A stretch of 64,000 nucleotides of DNA, taken from Brachybacterium halotolerans (GTDB lineage: Bacteria > Actinomycetota > Actinomycetes > Actinomycetales > Dermabacteraceae). The stretch spans positions 214,227 through 278,226 of the forward strand of contig NZ_JAEDAJ010000001.1 in assembly GCF_016623465.1 (NCBI RefSeq), in the 5' to 3' direction. The number at the start of each line of letters is the position of its first letter. The first letter of the stretch is position 1. Shown piece after piece: positions 16,625-25,013 of this stretch. The translations under genes and the position numbers were made by a program. The notes beneath the pieces were generated by a model, which was not told the DNA's origin, ran no database searches, and worked only from the letters and a program-made list of their open reading frames with translations.

Positions 16625-17068
16625 GTGACCGAGAACGCCGACGGCACCTACGACAGCCTCGACAAGACCTCGACGCTGCACGCCATCCCCACGCAGGATG
16701 CGCTCGAGGAGCCGGAGCACGGCCTCAACCAGCAGGACCGTGCGGCGATCGAGAACCTTCCCGACGGCAGCGCCCTGCTGATCGTCCGCAAGGGTCCGAA
16801 CCTCGGTGCGCGCTTCCTCCTGGATGCGGAGAAGACGGTCGCCGGCCGCCATCCCAACAGCGAGATCTTCCTGGACGACGTCACCGTCTCCCGCAAGCAC
16901 GCCGCCTTCCTGCAGCAGGGCGCGGACTTCGTGATCCGCGATCTCGGCTCCCTGAACGGCACGTATGTCGGCATGGAGCGCGTGGACGAGGCCGTCCTGC
17001 GCAACGGCCAGGAGGTCCAGATCGGCAAGTACCGGCTGACCTTCCACCTCAAGCCCGGGAAGGACTGA
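16625..17068 (+). CDS. garA: FHA-domain metabolic regulator GarA/OdhI
   Basis: GarA inhibits 2-oxoglutarate dehydrogenase and alters glutamate metabolism when unphosphorylated; PknG/PknB phosphorylation switches it off. The 147-residue protein has an N-terminal tail with a Thr/Ser cluster (DKTSTLH, about residues 14-20) in the place of the usual ETTS phosphosite. The FHA domain follows (VAGRHPNSEIFLDDVTVSRKHA, then IRDLGSLNGTYV). The GTG start is preceded by a purine-rich AGGGAAGGGGAG. The cluster garA-ftsR-merR is conserved in actinobacteria; here the next gene starts 4 nt later. The altered phosphosite is noteworthy, but a TxT pattern is still present. Confidence 0.92.
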   Translation: MTENADGTYDSLDKTSTLHAIPTQDALEEPEHGLNQQDRAAIENLPDGSALLIVRKGPNLGARFLLDAEKTVAGRHPNSEIFLDDVTVSRKHAAFLQQGADFVIRDLGSLNGTYVGMERVDEAVLRNGQEVQIGKYRLTFHLKPGKD

Positions 17069-17072
17069 CCTC

Positions 17073-17774
17073 GTGGCGGCATCGGCCTCGCGCAGGCCGA
17101 CCCCGTCCGGCAGTGCGCGCCTGAGCATCGGGCAGGTCCTGGACCTCCTGCACGAGGAGTTCCCCGACCTCAGCCACTCCAAGCTCCACTACCTCGAGGC
17201 GGAGGAGCTGATCTCCCCCGAGCGCACCGCGAGCGGCTACCGCAAGTACTCGCGGGCAGACGTGGACCGTCTGCTGTTCGTCCTGCGCGCCCAGCGCGAC
17301 CGCTTCTGGCCTCTCAAGGTCATCAAGGAGCACCTGCTCGAGCACGGCGTCGACGGCGACGGCGATGTCACGTCGATCGCCTCGCGCCCGGGACCCACCT
17401 CCCAGATCCAGCCCGTCCGCCTCGACCGGCGCGGGCTCCTGCGCGAGACGCAGGTCGACGAGGAGCTCCTCGAGGAGCTCGAGAGCTACGGGATGCTCGA
17501 GGAGGGCCTCGTCTTCTACGGGGCCTCGGAGCTCGAGATCGTGCGCGCGGCCCGCGTCCTCGCCGACGAGGGGCTGCACCCGCGCCACCTCGTGATGGTC
17601 CGCACGTCCGTCGAGCGGCAGGCGCACATGCTGCGCTCGGTCGCCCAGCCCCATTCGCGGCCGACGGACGCCGCCGCCCGCGGTCAGGCCCAGAGCCTCG
17701 CCGAGGAGCTCGGCGAATCCCTGAACTCCCTGCACAACGCCCTGCTCAGGAAGCAGATCCACCGCGGCGGGTGA
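17073..17774 (+). CDS. ftsR: MerR-family transcription regulator FtsR
   Basis: The 233-residue protein has an N-terminal MerR helix-turn-helix (LSIGQVLDLLHEEFPDLSHS, then KLHYLEAEELISPERTASGYRKYS, residues about 17-65) and a long C-terminal effector region. Its position directly after garA identifies it as the FtsR/Rv1828 group, which in Corynebacterium activates ftsZ. GTG at 17073 lies 4 nt after the garA stop. In many relatives a DUF151 bifunctional nuclease gene comes next; it is missing here. The ftsZ link is inferred from homologues. Confidence 0.88.
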   Translation: MAASASRRPTPSGSARLSIGQVLDLLHEEFPDLSHSKLHYLEAEELISPERTASGYRKYSRADVDRLLFVLRAQRDRFWPLKVIKEHLLEHGVDGDGDVTSIASRPGPTSQIQPVRLDRRGLLRETQVDEELLEELESYGMLEEGLVFYGASELEIVRAARVLADEGLHPRHLVMVRTSVERQAHMLRSVAQPHSRPTDAAARGQAQSLAEELGESLNSLHNALLRKQIHRGG

Positions 17775-17907
17775 GCCCCGTCGGCCTCCGGCCCCTCCCG
17801 GCGACGCGGATCCGCCGCCGGCCCCGGCCGTGTCCGGATCCTCCGCGCGCGCCCCGATTCGTCCGCGACACGCGCGGGACGGGGAGGACGCCCGCGCGAG
17901 GAGACGC

Positions 17908-17913
17908 TAGGCT
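17908..17913 (+). promoter_or_regulatory. -10 element upstream of second merR gene
   Basis: TAGGCT ends 6 nt before a GTG at 17920 that is in frame with the MerR gene, the leaderless spacing seen elsewhere in this window. If transcription begins there, translation could start at 17920 or at the ribosome-site-supported GTG at 17965. Confidence 0.45.
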
Positions 17914-17964
17914 GTCTGCGTGCTCTCACCCTTCCCCATAGGAGAGCCGCTACCGGAGGCGAAT

Positions 17965-18546
17965 GTGAACAGCGATCAGAGCGCGGACCGCACGACGCAG
18001 TCGACAGTGCCCGCCGAGGACGCGCAGGGCGTGCTCTTCGACGAGCTCGTGGATGCGCCCGGCGAGTTCGGCTACCGCGGGCCCGCCGCCTGCAAGGCCG
18101 CCGGCATCACCTACCGCCAGCTCGACTACTGGGCCCGCACCGGCCTCGTCGAGCCCGGCGTGCGCGCCGCGAGCGGCTCTGGCAGCCAGCGTCTCTACGG
18201 CTTCCGCGACGTGCTCGTCCTCAAGGTCGTCAAGCGGCTCCTCGACACCGGCGTCTCCCTCCAGCAGATCCGTGTGGCGGTCAGCGCCCTGCGCGAGCGC
18301 GGCATCGACGATCTCGCCCAGATCACCCTCATGAGCGACGGCGCCTCGGTCTACGAGTGCACGTCCGCGCAGGATGTCTTCGACCTGGTCCAGGGCGGCC
18401 AGGGCGTCTTCGGCATCGCCGTGGGCCGCGTGTGGCGCGAGGTCGAGAGCGAGCTCTCCGTGCTGCCGAGCGTCGACCCGGCCGATGACGCCGAGATCGC
18501 CCTGCACGACGAGCTCGCCGCGCGCCGACGGCGCTACGCGGGCTGA
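17965..18546 (+). CDS. MerR-family transcription regulator, second of the garA cluster
   Basis: The 193-residue protein has a MerR domain of the B12-independent type: YRGPAACKAAGITYRQLDYWARTGLVEPG, then LYGFRDVLVLKVVKRLLDTGVSLQQIR. The C-terminal part (VYECTSAQDVFDLVQGGQGVFGIAVG) is typical of the Rv1830-like regulators paired with FtsR. GTG at 17965 has GGAGG 5 nt upstream. A GTG at 17920 would add 15 residues and fits a leaderless start, so the N-terminus is uncertain. A strong hairpin terminator follows. In homologues it is linked to division and growth control; the targets here are unknown. Confidence 0.88.
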   Translation: MNSDQSADRTTQSTVPAEDAQGVLFDELVDAPGEFGYRGPAACKAAGITYRQLDYWARTGLVEPGVRAASGSGSQRLYGFRDVLVLKVVKRLLDTGVSLQQIRVAVSALRERGIDDLAQITLMSDGASVYECTSAQDVFDLVQGGQGVFGIAVGRVWREVESELSVLPSVDPADDAEIALHDELAARRRRYAG

Positions 18547-18582
18547 GCGAGCCGCCAGCGGCACCACCGCAGCAGACGGAAG

Positions 18583-18619
18583 GAGAGGGCGGGCACCCGG
18601 GAAGGGTGCCCGCCCTCTC
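18583..18619. terminator. strong bidirectional terminator
   Basis: A perfect stem (GAGAGGGCGGGCACCC against GGGTGCCCGCCCTCTC, 16 bp) closes the 5-nt loop GGGAA. It lies between the convergent merR and ParA genes. There is no long U tract. Confidence 0.8.
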
Positions 18620-18686
18620 TGTCTGTGCGCGTCCGCGCGCGGAGCGGATCGGCGGAGCCGCGGGAGGCGTCTCCCCGCTGTCCCGG

Positions 18687-19478
18687 TCAGCTGTCCTGGC
18701 GGGAGTCCATCACGCGCTTGAGCAGGGCGTCGAAGTCCTCGGTGAGCCGCGCGCCGCTCGCGCCGTGGTACTCGTGCAGGGGGACCGCGCCGCCCTGCGC
18801 CTGCTGCAGGCCCACGCGCTCCTCGATCACGGGGTCGAGCACGAGATCGCCGAACAGGTCGCGCAGCTCCGCCAGGCGGTACTGGTGCTCGACGGAGCGC
18901 GGCCGATAGCGGTTCACGACGAGGCCCAGCGGCTGCAGGCGCGGCGCGAGATCGCCCTCGCGCATCTCCTGGGCGAGCTTGAGCGCGCGATCGGCCGCGG
19001 TGACCGCGAAGAAGCCCGGCTCGCAGACCACGAGCGACCGGTCCGAGGCGGACAGGGCCATCTGCGTGAGCCCGTTGAGCGAGGGCGGGCAGTCCACGAT
19101 GACGAGGTCGTAGCGGTGCGTGCGGCGGTCCAGCGCGTCGCGCAGGCGCCGCACCTCCCGGCCCTTGGGGGCGGGGGAGTCCACGAGCACCGAGCGGTGG
19201 CTGCCGGGGATGATGTCCAGGTGCGAGGAGGAGTCCTTGGACCACGGGGCCGGGATGATCGCGCGGTCCACGGTCTCGGTGCGCGGCGAGGACAGCACCT
19301 CGGCGACGTCGGTCGTGGTGCCCGGCTCGCCGAGCAGGCCCAGGGTCGCGTCCGCCTGCGGGTCCAGATCGATGACGAGCGCGTTCACCCCCTGATGGAG
19401 GGCCGCGGACGCGAGGCCCAGGGTCACGGACGTCTTGCCGACGCCACCCTTGAGGGAACAGACGCTCACAGTGAACAC
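18687..19478 (-). CDS. ParA/Soj-like ATPase without a ParB partner
   Basis: The 263-residue ATPase has the deviant Walker A SLKGGVGKTS at about residues 8-17, an ALVIDLDPQADAT Walker A' region and LVIVDCPPSLNGLT. Its neighbours are regulators and a methyltransferase; no parB, parS-like cluster or cargo gene is adjacent, so it is an orphan ParA that may position a non-chromosomal cargo. The start GTG is 6 nt after TAGACT on the same strand with no ribosome site, indicating a leaderless mRNA. It converges on the merR gene across a strong terminator. Confidence 0.88.
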   Translation of the reverse strand: MFTVSVCSLKGGVGKTSVTLGLASAALHQGVNALVIDLDPQADATLGLLGEPGTTTDVAEVLSSPRTETVDRAIIPAPWSKDSSSHLDIIPGSHRSVLVDSPAPKGREVRRLRDALDRRTHRYDLVIVDCPPSLNGLTQMALSASDRSLVVCEPGFFAVTAADRALKLAQEMREGDLAPRLQPLGLVVNRYRPRSVEHQYRLAELRDLFGDLVLDPVIEERVGLQQAQGGAVPLHEYHGASGARLTEDFDALLKRVMDSRQDS

Positions 19479-19484
19479 ACGGCG

Positions 19485-19490
19485 AGTCTA
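19485..19490 (-). promoter_or_regulatory. -10 element for leaderless orphan parA
   Basis: On the minus strand TAGACT is followed by CGCCGT and then GTG at 19478. The 6-nt spacing places transcription start at the start codon. Confidence 0.5.
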
Positions 19491-19600
19491 CCGATCCCGG
19501 GCCGCTCGGCCCGCACCGGCGCACCGACGATGTGCCTCGGGTTACCGTGAGTGGCCGCCCGTCGCCGCACCCGCCGTCTCACCCGCACCAGGAGGGGCCC

Positions 19601-20641
19601 ATGACAGCCGATCGCCAGGACCCCGCAGGCGAGCTCGTCCTCGAGGTCCTCGAGGGCTGCGGCCCCTTCGCCCGGCGCGAGGCGGAGCAGCTCGGCACCG
19701 TGGTCTCCGAGGGGCCGACGGAGCTGCGGCTCACGGTCCCGGATCTGCCCGCCGCCATCCCCTTCGCGCGCTCCTGGCGCCGGGTCGTGTCCGCCTCCGC
19801 GGTGCTCGCCCTGCCCGCCCGCCGACCGCGGGAGCTCCTGGAGACCTCCGCGCAGCAGCGCATCGGCGAGCTGATCGAGCAGGTGCGGCGCGCGAAGCCG
19901 CGCCGGCGCTTCGACGCGCTGCGCCTGCGCGCGGCCGGCGCCGACACCCCCGACATGCGCCGGCTGTCCGCGGAGATCGCAGAGCGCGCCGGGCTCCCCG
20001 TCGCGGACGACGGCGACCTCGTGATCCGGGTCCGCCGGGCGCCGACGGCGGGGGAGTGGGAGCTGCTCGTGCGCCTCACCCCGCGACCGCTCTCGACCCG
20101 GTCCTGGCGCACGGGCGACTATCCCGGCGCCGTGAACGCGACGATCGCCGCGAGCTGCCTCGATCTGCTCGGCGTCGGCGTGCAGGACTCACTGCTGGAC
20201 ATGACCTGCGGCTCCGGCACCTTCCTCATCGAGCAGCTGCACGAGGTCGCGCCCCGTCGGGCCGTGGGCGTCGATCTCTCCGAGCAGGCGCTCGAGCTCG
20301 CGCGCGGTCATCAGCGGGCGGCGAGGCGCCGTGGCCGGATCGACTGGGTGCACGGGGACGTCCTCGGGACGCCTCTCGAGGGCGGCTTCACGCGCCTGGT
20401 GTCGAATCCGCCCTGGGGCACCCTGCACGGGGAGCACGAGAGCAACGAGCAGCTGCTCGGGGACCTCATGTCACGCGCCGCGGAGCTCGCAGCGCCCCGG
20501 GCGCGCCTCGCGATCCTCACCCATGAGATCCGGCGCATGCACGCGGCCCTCGAGGGCCGCACGGACTGGCGCCTCGCGGACGAGCACCGCTTCTTCCAGA
20601 AGGGGCACCATCCCCGGCTGTTCCTGCTGGACCGGGGCTGA
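19601..20641 (+). CDS. UPF0020/THUMP-type RNA methyltransferase
   Basis: The 346-residue SAM-dependent methyltransferase has motif I LLDMTCGSGTFLIEQ and motif IV SNPPWG, the combination of N2-guanine or N6-adenine methylases. The approach STRSWRTGDYPGAVNATIAAS is that of the Trm14/RlmL-like family. The N-terminal 170 residues resemble a diverged THUMP-like RNA-binding region (GPFARREAEQLG, then RLRAAGADTPD). tRNA or 23S rRNA m2G formation is the likely activity. The ATG follows CAGGAGGGG. Its stop lies inside a hairpin shared with the convergent next gene. An upstream in-frame start would add an unlikely His/Pro-rich tail. Confidence 0.82.
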   Translation: MTADRQDPAGELVLEVLEGCGPFARREAEQLGTVVSEGPTELRLTVPDLPAAIPFARSWRRVVSASAVLALPARRPRELLETSAQQRIGELIEQVRRAKPRRRFDALRLRAAGADTPDMRRLSAEIAERAGLPVADDGDLVIRVRRAPTAGEWELLVRLTPRPLSTRSWRTGDYPGAVNATIAASCLDLLGVGVQDSLLDMTCGSGTFLIEQLHEVAPRRAVGVDLSEQALELARGHQRAARRRGRIDWVHGDVLGTPLEGGFTRLVSNPPWGTLHGEHESNEQLLGDLMSRAAELAAPRARLAILTHEIRRMHAALEGRTDWRLADEHRFFQKGHHPRLFLLDRG

Positions 20642-20687
20642 GCGGGCCGGGCGCGCACGGACCCCGAGGGGCCCGTGCGCCGGGCTC
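20641..20687. terminator. convergent hairpin terminator
   Basis: An 8-bp stem GCGCACGG (20653-20660) with CCGTGCGC (20673-20680) carries an inner CCCC/GGGG pairing. Further outer pairs extend toward the two stop codons. It lies between the methyltransferase and the DinB-like gene. Confidence 0.6.
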
Positions 20688-21330
20688 AGAACCCGCGGTC
20701 GCCCCGACGCAGCACGAGCAGCGCCTCGGGGTCGCCCTCGATGCGCACGCGGGAGACGCGATCGCGGCCGAAGGCCCACAGGGTCAGCTCGGTCGGGCTG
20801 CCGTGCACGCGCACGGAGCCGATGGGATCCTTCGACGGCACGCGCACTCCGCCGAGCGGCGAGACGAGGGTGACGTCGACGTCGGTGCGCACGAGCGGGC
20901 GCGCCATGCGCTTCAGGTGCGTCCACAGCTCCTGGTCATGGGCCTCGGAGAGCGTGCGCGGCTCCCATCCCGGGCGTGCGCGCAGGAGGTCCTCGTGGTG
21001 GACGAGGTACTCGATGGTGTTGGCGAGCGAGTCGACGAGGCGGAACGGGGAGAAGCGCGGCGGGCCGCTGCGCAGCATCTCGACGCGGTCGGCCCAGGTG
21101 CGCTCCTGGAGCCGGCGCAGGGCGGCGTACGAGCGGTCGGCGATCGGGCCGACGGGCAGCTTCGGGCCGATCATGAGGTCCTGGCGCTGCTCGCGCAGGA
21201 TCAGGTGCTCGAGGAGCGCGGACGCGTCCCACTCGTCGATCACGGTGGGGGCGTCGGGCCCGAAGGAGACGAGGTCGTCGGCCAGGGCCGCGCGCTCGTG
21301 GCGGGCCAGGGGCTCGGAGTGGGGGGACAT
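20686..21330 (-). CDS. DinB-like, TIGR03085-type protein (mycothiol-dependent maleylpyruvate isomerase superfamily)
   Basis: The 214-residue protein has the pattern of the actinobacterial TIGR03085 family. It shows LARHERAALADDLVSFGPDAPT at the N-terminus, then WDASALLEHLILREQRQD with the metal-ligand His of the DinB bundle, then LANTIEYLVHHEDLLRARPGWEPR with a His-His pair, and a C-terminal extension. Related proteins bind a divalent metal and use mycothiol; the substrate is unknown. The ATG is 6 nt after TATCAT on the same strand and lacks a ribosome site, so it is probably leaderless. Confidence 0.83.
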   Translation of the reverse strand: MSPHSEPLARHERAALADDLVSFGPDAPTVIDEWDASALLEHLILREQRQDLMIGPKLPVGPIADRSYAALRRLQERTWADRVEMLRSGPPRFSPFRLVDSLANTIEYLVHHEDLLRARPGWEPRTLSEAHDQELWTHLKRMARPLVRTDVDVTLVSPLGGVRVPSKDPIGSVRVHGSPTELTLWAFGRDRVSRVRIEGDPEALLVLRRGDRGF

Positions 21331-21336
21331 GCCGCC

Positions 21337-21342
21337 ATGATA
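21337..21342 (-). promoter_or_regulatory. -10 element for leaderless DinB-like gene
   Basis: TATCAT on the minus strand is followed by GGCGGC and the ATG at 21330. The spacing of 6 nt matches the other leaderless candidates. Confidence 0.5.
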
Positions 21343-21404
21343 GGCGCGGGGGATCGGCGGACGCCGGGTGCGCCCTGTGTGTCCGCCTACCGCGCGCGGG
21401 GTCC

Positions 21405-22406
21405 TCACTCCTGGTTGCTGAAGGCGGCGTCGAAGGCGGCGTCGGAGACCGGGTAGTCCAGGGACTTCAGGTGCTCGATGGCCTCGGCGGCGCCGTGCAG
21501 GCGGTCCATGCCCGCGTCCTCCCACTCGACGGAGAGCGGTCCGTCGTAGCCGACGGACCGCAGTGCCCGCAGGCACGCGTCGAAGGGCACGTCGCCGCGC
21601 CCGAAGGAGACGAAGTCCCAGCCGCGGCGCGGGTCGCCCCAGGGCAGGTGGGAGGACAGGCGCGTGTTGCGCCCGGTGATGCGCACGCGCACGTCCTTGC
21701 AGTGGGCGTGGTAGATCCGGTCGCCGAAATCGGTGATGAAGGAGACCGGGTCGATCTGCTGCCACATCATGTGCGAGGGATCCCAGTTCAGTCCGAAGGA
21801 CTCCCGGTGCCCGATCGCCTCGAGGGTGCGCTCGGTGGTCCAGTAGTCGTAGGCGATCTCGGAGGGGTGGACCTCGAGGGCGAAGCGCACGCCGCACTCC
21901 TCGAAGACGTCGAGGATCGGGTTCCAGCGCTCGGCGAAGTCCTCGTAGCCCTTCTCGATGACGTCCGCGCCGACAGGCGGGAACATCGCCACGTACTTCC
22001 AGATGCTGGATCCGGTGAAGCCCGTCACCGTGTTCGCGCCGAGCGCTCTCGCGAGCCGCGCGGCGTCCTTCATGTCCTCGGCGGCGCGCTGACGCACGCC
22101 CTCGGGGTCGCCGTCCCCCCACACGCGCGAGGGCACGATCCCCTGGTGGCGGAAATCGATCGGATCGTCGCAGACGGCCTGCCCCACGAGATGGTGGGAG
22201 ATCGTCCAGACCTTCAGCCCGTAGCGGTCGAGGATCTCCTTGCGCTCGGCGATGTACTCCTCGTCGTCCCAGCGGGAGGCGCCGAGGTGCTCGCCGGAGA
22301 TCGCGATCTCCAGGCCGTCGTAGCCCCAGCCGGAGGCGAGCCGCGCGACCTCCTCGAGCGTGAGGTCGACCCACTGGCCGGTGAACAGGGTGTGCGGCTG
22401 AGGCAT
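21405..22406 (-). CDS. TIM-barrel sugar isomerase/epimerase (AP-endonuclease-2-like fold)
   Basis: The 333-residue protein belongs to the xylose-isomerase-like TIM barrel family. It shows WGYDGLEIAISGEHLG, then FALEVHPSEIAYDYW, SFGLNWDPSHMMWQQIDP and IYHAHCKDV, and ends the barrel with GPLSVEWEDAGMD. The Glu, Asp, His and Glu in these segments are the expected metal ligands. Family members include inosose and 3-keto-sugar enzymes and lyases. AAGGAG precedes the ATG by 8 nt. It is the last of four genes transcribed from 25751 that also include two Gfo/Idh/MocA oxidoreductases, so it should act on their oxidised sugar product. Confidence 0.85.
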   Translation of the reverse strand: MPQPHTLFTGQWVDLTLEEVARLASGWGYDGLEIAISGEHLGASRWDDEEYIAERKEILDRYGLKVWTISHHLVGQAVCDDPIDFRHQGIVPSRVWGDGDPEGVRQRAAEDMKDAARLARALGANTVTGFTGSSIWKYVAMFPPVGADVIEKGYEDFAERWNPILDVFEECGVRFALEVHPSEIAYDYWTTERTLEAIGHRESFGLNWDPSHMMWQQIDPVSFITDFGDRIYHAHCKDVRVRITGRNTRLSSHLPWGDPRRGWDFVSFGRGDVPFDACLRALRSVGYDGPLSVEWEDAGMDRLHGAAEAIEHLKSLDYPVSDAAFDAAFSNQE

Positions 22407-22516
22407 GTCTGATGCTCCTTCGGATCGGACGGTGCGTTCTTCGGTGGATGGTGGGGCCGTGCTTCGGGCCGATGATGCTGGGGCGATGTCGGCCGTCGGG
22501 GATTCCCCGGCGGCGA

Positions 22517-23683
22517 TCAGCCGACGGGCGTGCTCGCCCCGTCGGCCGCGTCGGAGGCGATGACCGCGTCGAGCACGCGCTGGAGGGCGAGGCCCTCGGC
22601 GAAGTCGGGGGAGAAGGGCGCGCCGCCGGAGATCGCGCGCAGCAGGTCGTGCGCCTGGTTCGTGAAGGCGTTCTCCCATCCCAGCGCATGGCCCTGCGGC
22701 CACCAGCCCTCGAGGTAGGGGTGCTCGGGCTCGGTGACGAGGATGCGCGTGAAGCCCTGCTCGGCGACCGGGAGGGTACGGTCCAGGAACCAGAGCTCGT
22801 TGAGCGCCTCGAGGTCGAAGCGCAGCGCACCGTCGGTCCCGTAGAGCTCCACGACCAGCTCGTTCTTGCGGCCCGTCGCGAGGCGGCTGGCCTCGATCGA
22901 GGCGATCGCCCCGCCCTCGAGCTCGAGGGTCGCCCACGCCGCGTCGTCGACCGTCACCGGCTCGAGAGCGCCGTCCTCCCCGGGCCTCTCGGGGACCGCG
23001 GTGGTGAGGCGCCCGCGCACCGAGGTCGCGCGCATCCCGGTGAGGAACTGGATCTGGTCGATCGCGTGGGAGCCGATGTCCCCGAGGGCACCCGACCCGG
23101 CGGTCTCGCGGCGCAGCCGCCAGCTCATCGGGGCGCTCTCGTCGACCAGCCAGTCCTGCAGGTAGCTCGCGCGGGCCTGCAGGATCCCGCCCAGGCGCCC
23201 GTCCTTGACGAGACGTCGCGCCTGGGCAAGAGCTGGCACCCGGCGGTAGGTGTGGCCGAGCGCCGCGACCTGGCCGCGCTGCCGGGCGGCGTCGGCAGCG
23301 GCGACCATCCGCTCGGCCTCGCCGGTGTCGTTCGCGATGGGCTTCTCGCAGAGGACGTGCTTGCCGGCCTCGAGCGCGGCGATCGCGATCTCCGCGTGCA
23401 GGAAGCCCGGGGTGCAGATGTCGACGATGTCGACGTCGTCCCGCGAGATCGCGCGCCGCCAGTCGGTCTCGTACCCCTCCCAGTCCAGGCGGCGCGCCGC
23501 CTCGGAGACCTTCCGCTCGTCGCGTCCCACGATCACCCGGCGGGCGACCGGGGGACCGTCGAAGGCGGCGCCCAGTGTGCGCCAGGCCTGCGAGTGGGCG
23601 CGCCCCATGAACTCGTAGCCGATCAGGGCGATGCCGAGCGGGCGCTCCCCGTCCGCTCGAGGATCCTGGTCAGGGGTGGTCAT
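22517..23683 (-). CDS. Gfo/Idh/MocA-family NAD(P)-dependent sugar oxidoreductase
   Basis: The 388-residue protein has an N-terminal dinucleotide-binding domain (LGIALIGYEFMGRAHSQAW, residues about 17-35) and the family signature HVLCEKPIAND near residue 110, where Lys is catalytic. A GSGALGDIGSHAIDQIQ segment carries the Asp and His of the active site. Members oxidise or reduce sugars, inositols and glycosides at ring carbons. The GxGxxG loop reads GYEFMG, with the middle glycine replaced. It lies between the second oxidoreductase and the TIM-barrel isomerase, separated by 77 and 110 nt on the same strand. Confidence 0.87.
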   Translation of the reverse strand: MTTPDQDPRADGERPLGIALIGYEFMGRAHSQAWRTLGAAFDGPPVARRVIVGRDERKVSEAARRLDWEGYETDWRRAISRDDVDIVDICTPGFLHAEIAIAALEAGKHVLCEKPIANDTGEAERMVAAADAARQRGQVAALGHTYRRVPALAQARRLVKDGRLGGILQARASYLQDWLVDESAPMSWRLRRETAGSGALGDIGSHAIDQIQFLTGMRATSVRGRLTTAVPERPGEDGALEPVTVDDAAWATLELEGGAIASIEASRLATGRKNELVVELYGTDGALRFDLEALNELWFLDRTLPVAEQGFTRILVTEPEHPYLEGWWPQGHALGWENAFTNQAHDLLRAISGGAPFSPDFAEGLALQRVLDAVIASDAADGASTPVG

Positions 23684-23760
23684 GCGTGCTCTCCTCCGCT
23701 GGTGCTCGCTGATGGTCGCTGGTGCCCGTCCGTGCGCTGCCGTGCGCCGCCCGGCTCGGC

Positions 23761-24882
23761 TCAGAGCGTTGCGGCGCTCGGGTCGAAGTCGGCGGGAAGC
23801 GGCTCGGGGACGACGGTCGTGGAGGCGACGGCGACGGGCTGCGCCGTGGCCACGGCCTCGTCGATCGAGACCATCACGTCCAGCACGTGCGCGGCGAGCT
23901 CGCCGGTGAGGCGGTGGGGGACGCCCGCGCGGATCGCGCGCGCCATCTCGAGGGTGCCGAGCCCTCGCCCGGTGGCCGGGCCGCTCTCGGGCCGCGGCTT
24001 CCAGGTGTCGCCGCCCGCGCCCGCCTCCTCGCGCAGCGAGAGCATGCTCGCGCCCTCGAAGACGTTCGGGTCGGGTGCGGCGATCGTCCCGAGCGAGCCC
24101 GTGAGGTCGAGCTCGGCCGGGTAGGCGGCGCCGGAGTCGAAGGTGAGCATGACGGTCGCGGTGGTGCCGTTCTCGAAGGAGAGCAGAGCGCTGACCTGGG
24201 TGGGGACCTCGACGGGGAAGTCCTGGCCGGCCTTCGGGCCCGAGCCGATGGTGCGCGCCGGGACGGCCTGCGTGCCGACGGCCGTCACCGACGCGACGGG
24301 GCCCTGGGCGAGCACGAGCGAGGTGAGGTAGTAGGGGCCGATGTCGAACAGCGGGCCCGCGCCGAGCGCGAAGAGGAAGGCGGGGTTGGGGTGCCAGGAC
24401 TCGGGCCCGGGCACGCGGAACAGGGCGAGGCCGAAGCGGGGCTCGCCGATCGCGCCGTCGGCGATCTGCCGCAGGGTCGACTGGATCCCGGCGCCGAGCA
24501 CCGTGTCCGGGGCGCCGCCCACGCGCAGCCCCTTCTCCTTCGCGCTCGCGAGCAGTGCGGCGGCGCTCTCCCTGTCCGTGGTCAGGGGCTTCTCGCTCCA
24601 CACGTGCTTGCCGGCGGCGAGGATCTGCTCGGAGACCTCGAAGTGGGCGGCGGGGATCGTCAGGTTCACGACGATCTCGATCTCCAGATCGTCCAGGACG
24701 ACGTCGGGTCCGCCGAAGGCGGGGACGCCGAACTCCTCGGCGCGCTGCGCGGCGGCCTCGGGGACGATGTCCCCGATCGCCCGCACGTCCAGGTCGGGGA
24801 AGGATCCCAGGTGCTCGAGGTACTGGGCGGAGATGGTGCCCGCTCCGATGATCCCGACTCCGACGCGTCCGGTTCCGCTCAT
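23761..24882 (-). CDS. Gfo/Idh/MocA-family NAD(P)-dependent sugar oxidoreductase
   Basis: The 373-residue protein has the Rossmann motif GVGIIGAGTISAQYLEHL (residues about 8-25) and a catalytic HVWSEKPLTTDRE segment. The substrate domain has AGPLFDIGPYYLTSL, where Asp and a Tyr replace the more usual Asp-His pair. It is only distantly similar to the other oxidoreductase in the operon, so the two probably act on different substrates or in opposite directions. The start ATG has no strong ribosome site in the short leader. A run of 9-bp repeats lies upstream, between it and the first gene. Confidence 0.87.
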   Translation of the reverse strand: MSGTGRVGVGIIGAGTISAQYLEHLGSFPDLDVRAIGDIVPEAAAQRAEEFGVPAFGGPDVVLDDLEIEIVVNLTIPAAHFEVSEQILAAGKHVWSEKPLTTDRESAAALLASAKEKGLRVGGAPDTVLGAGIQSTLRQIADGAIGEPRFGLALFRVPGPESWHPNPAFLFALGAGPLFDIGPYYLTSLVLAQGPVASVTAVGTQAVPARTIGSGPKAGQDFPVEVPTQVSALLSFENGTTATVMLTFDSGAAYPAELDLTGSLGTIAAPDPNVFEGASMLSLREEAGAGGDTWKPRPESGPATGRGLGTLEMARAIRAGVPHRLTGELAAHVLDVMVSIDEAVATAQPVAVASTTVVPEPLPADFDPSAATL

Positions 24883-24933
24883 GCTCGTTCTCTCCTCTGT
24901 TCTGCCGGCCGGTCGGCCGTGCTGATGGGTGGT

Positions 24934-24996
24934 GGGTGCTGCGGGTGCTGCGGGTACTGCCGGTCCTGTGGGTGCTGACGCTGCTGCGGGTCCTGC
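24934..24996. repeat. 9-bp tandem repeat, about 7 units
   Basis: Imperfect units of GGGTGCTGC follow each other in the 131-nt gap between the first and second genes of the minus-strand sugar operon. The first two units are identical and the later ones differ by 1-3 bases. The array does not code in a supported frame. Slippage could change the intergenic length. Confidence 0.65.
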
Positions 24997-25013
24997 GAGT
25001 GCGGCGGGGAGGG

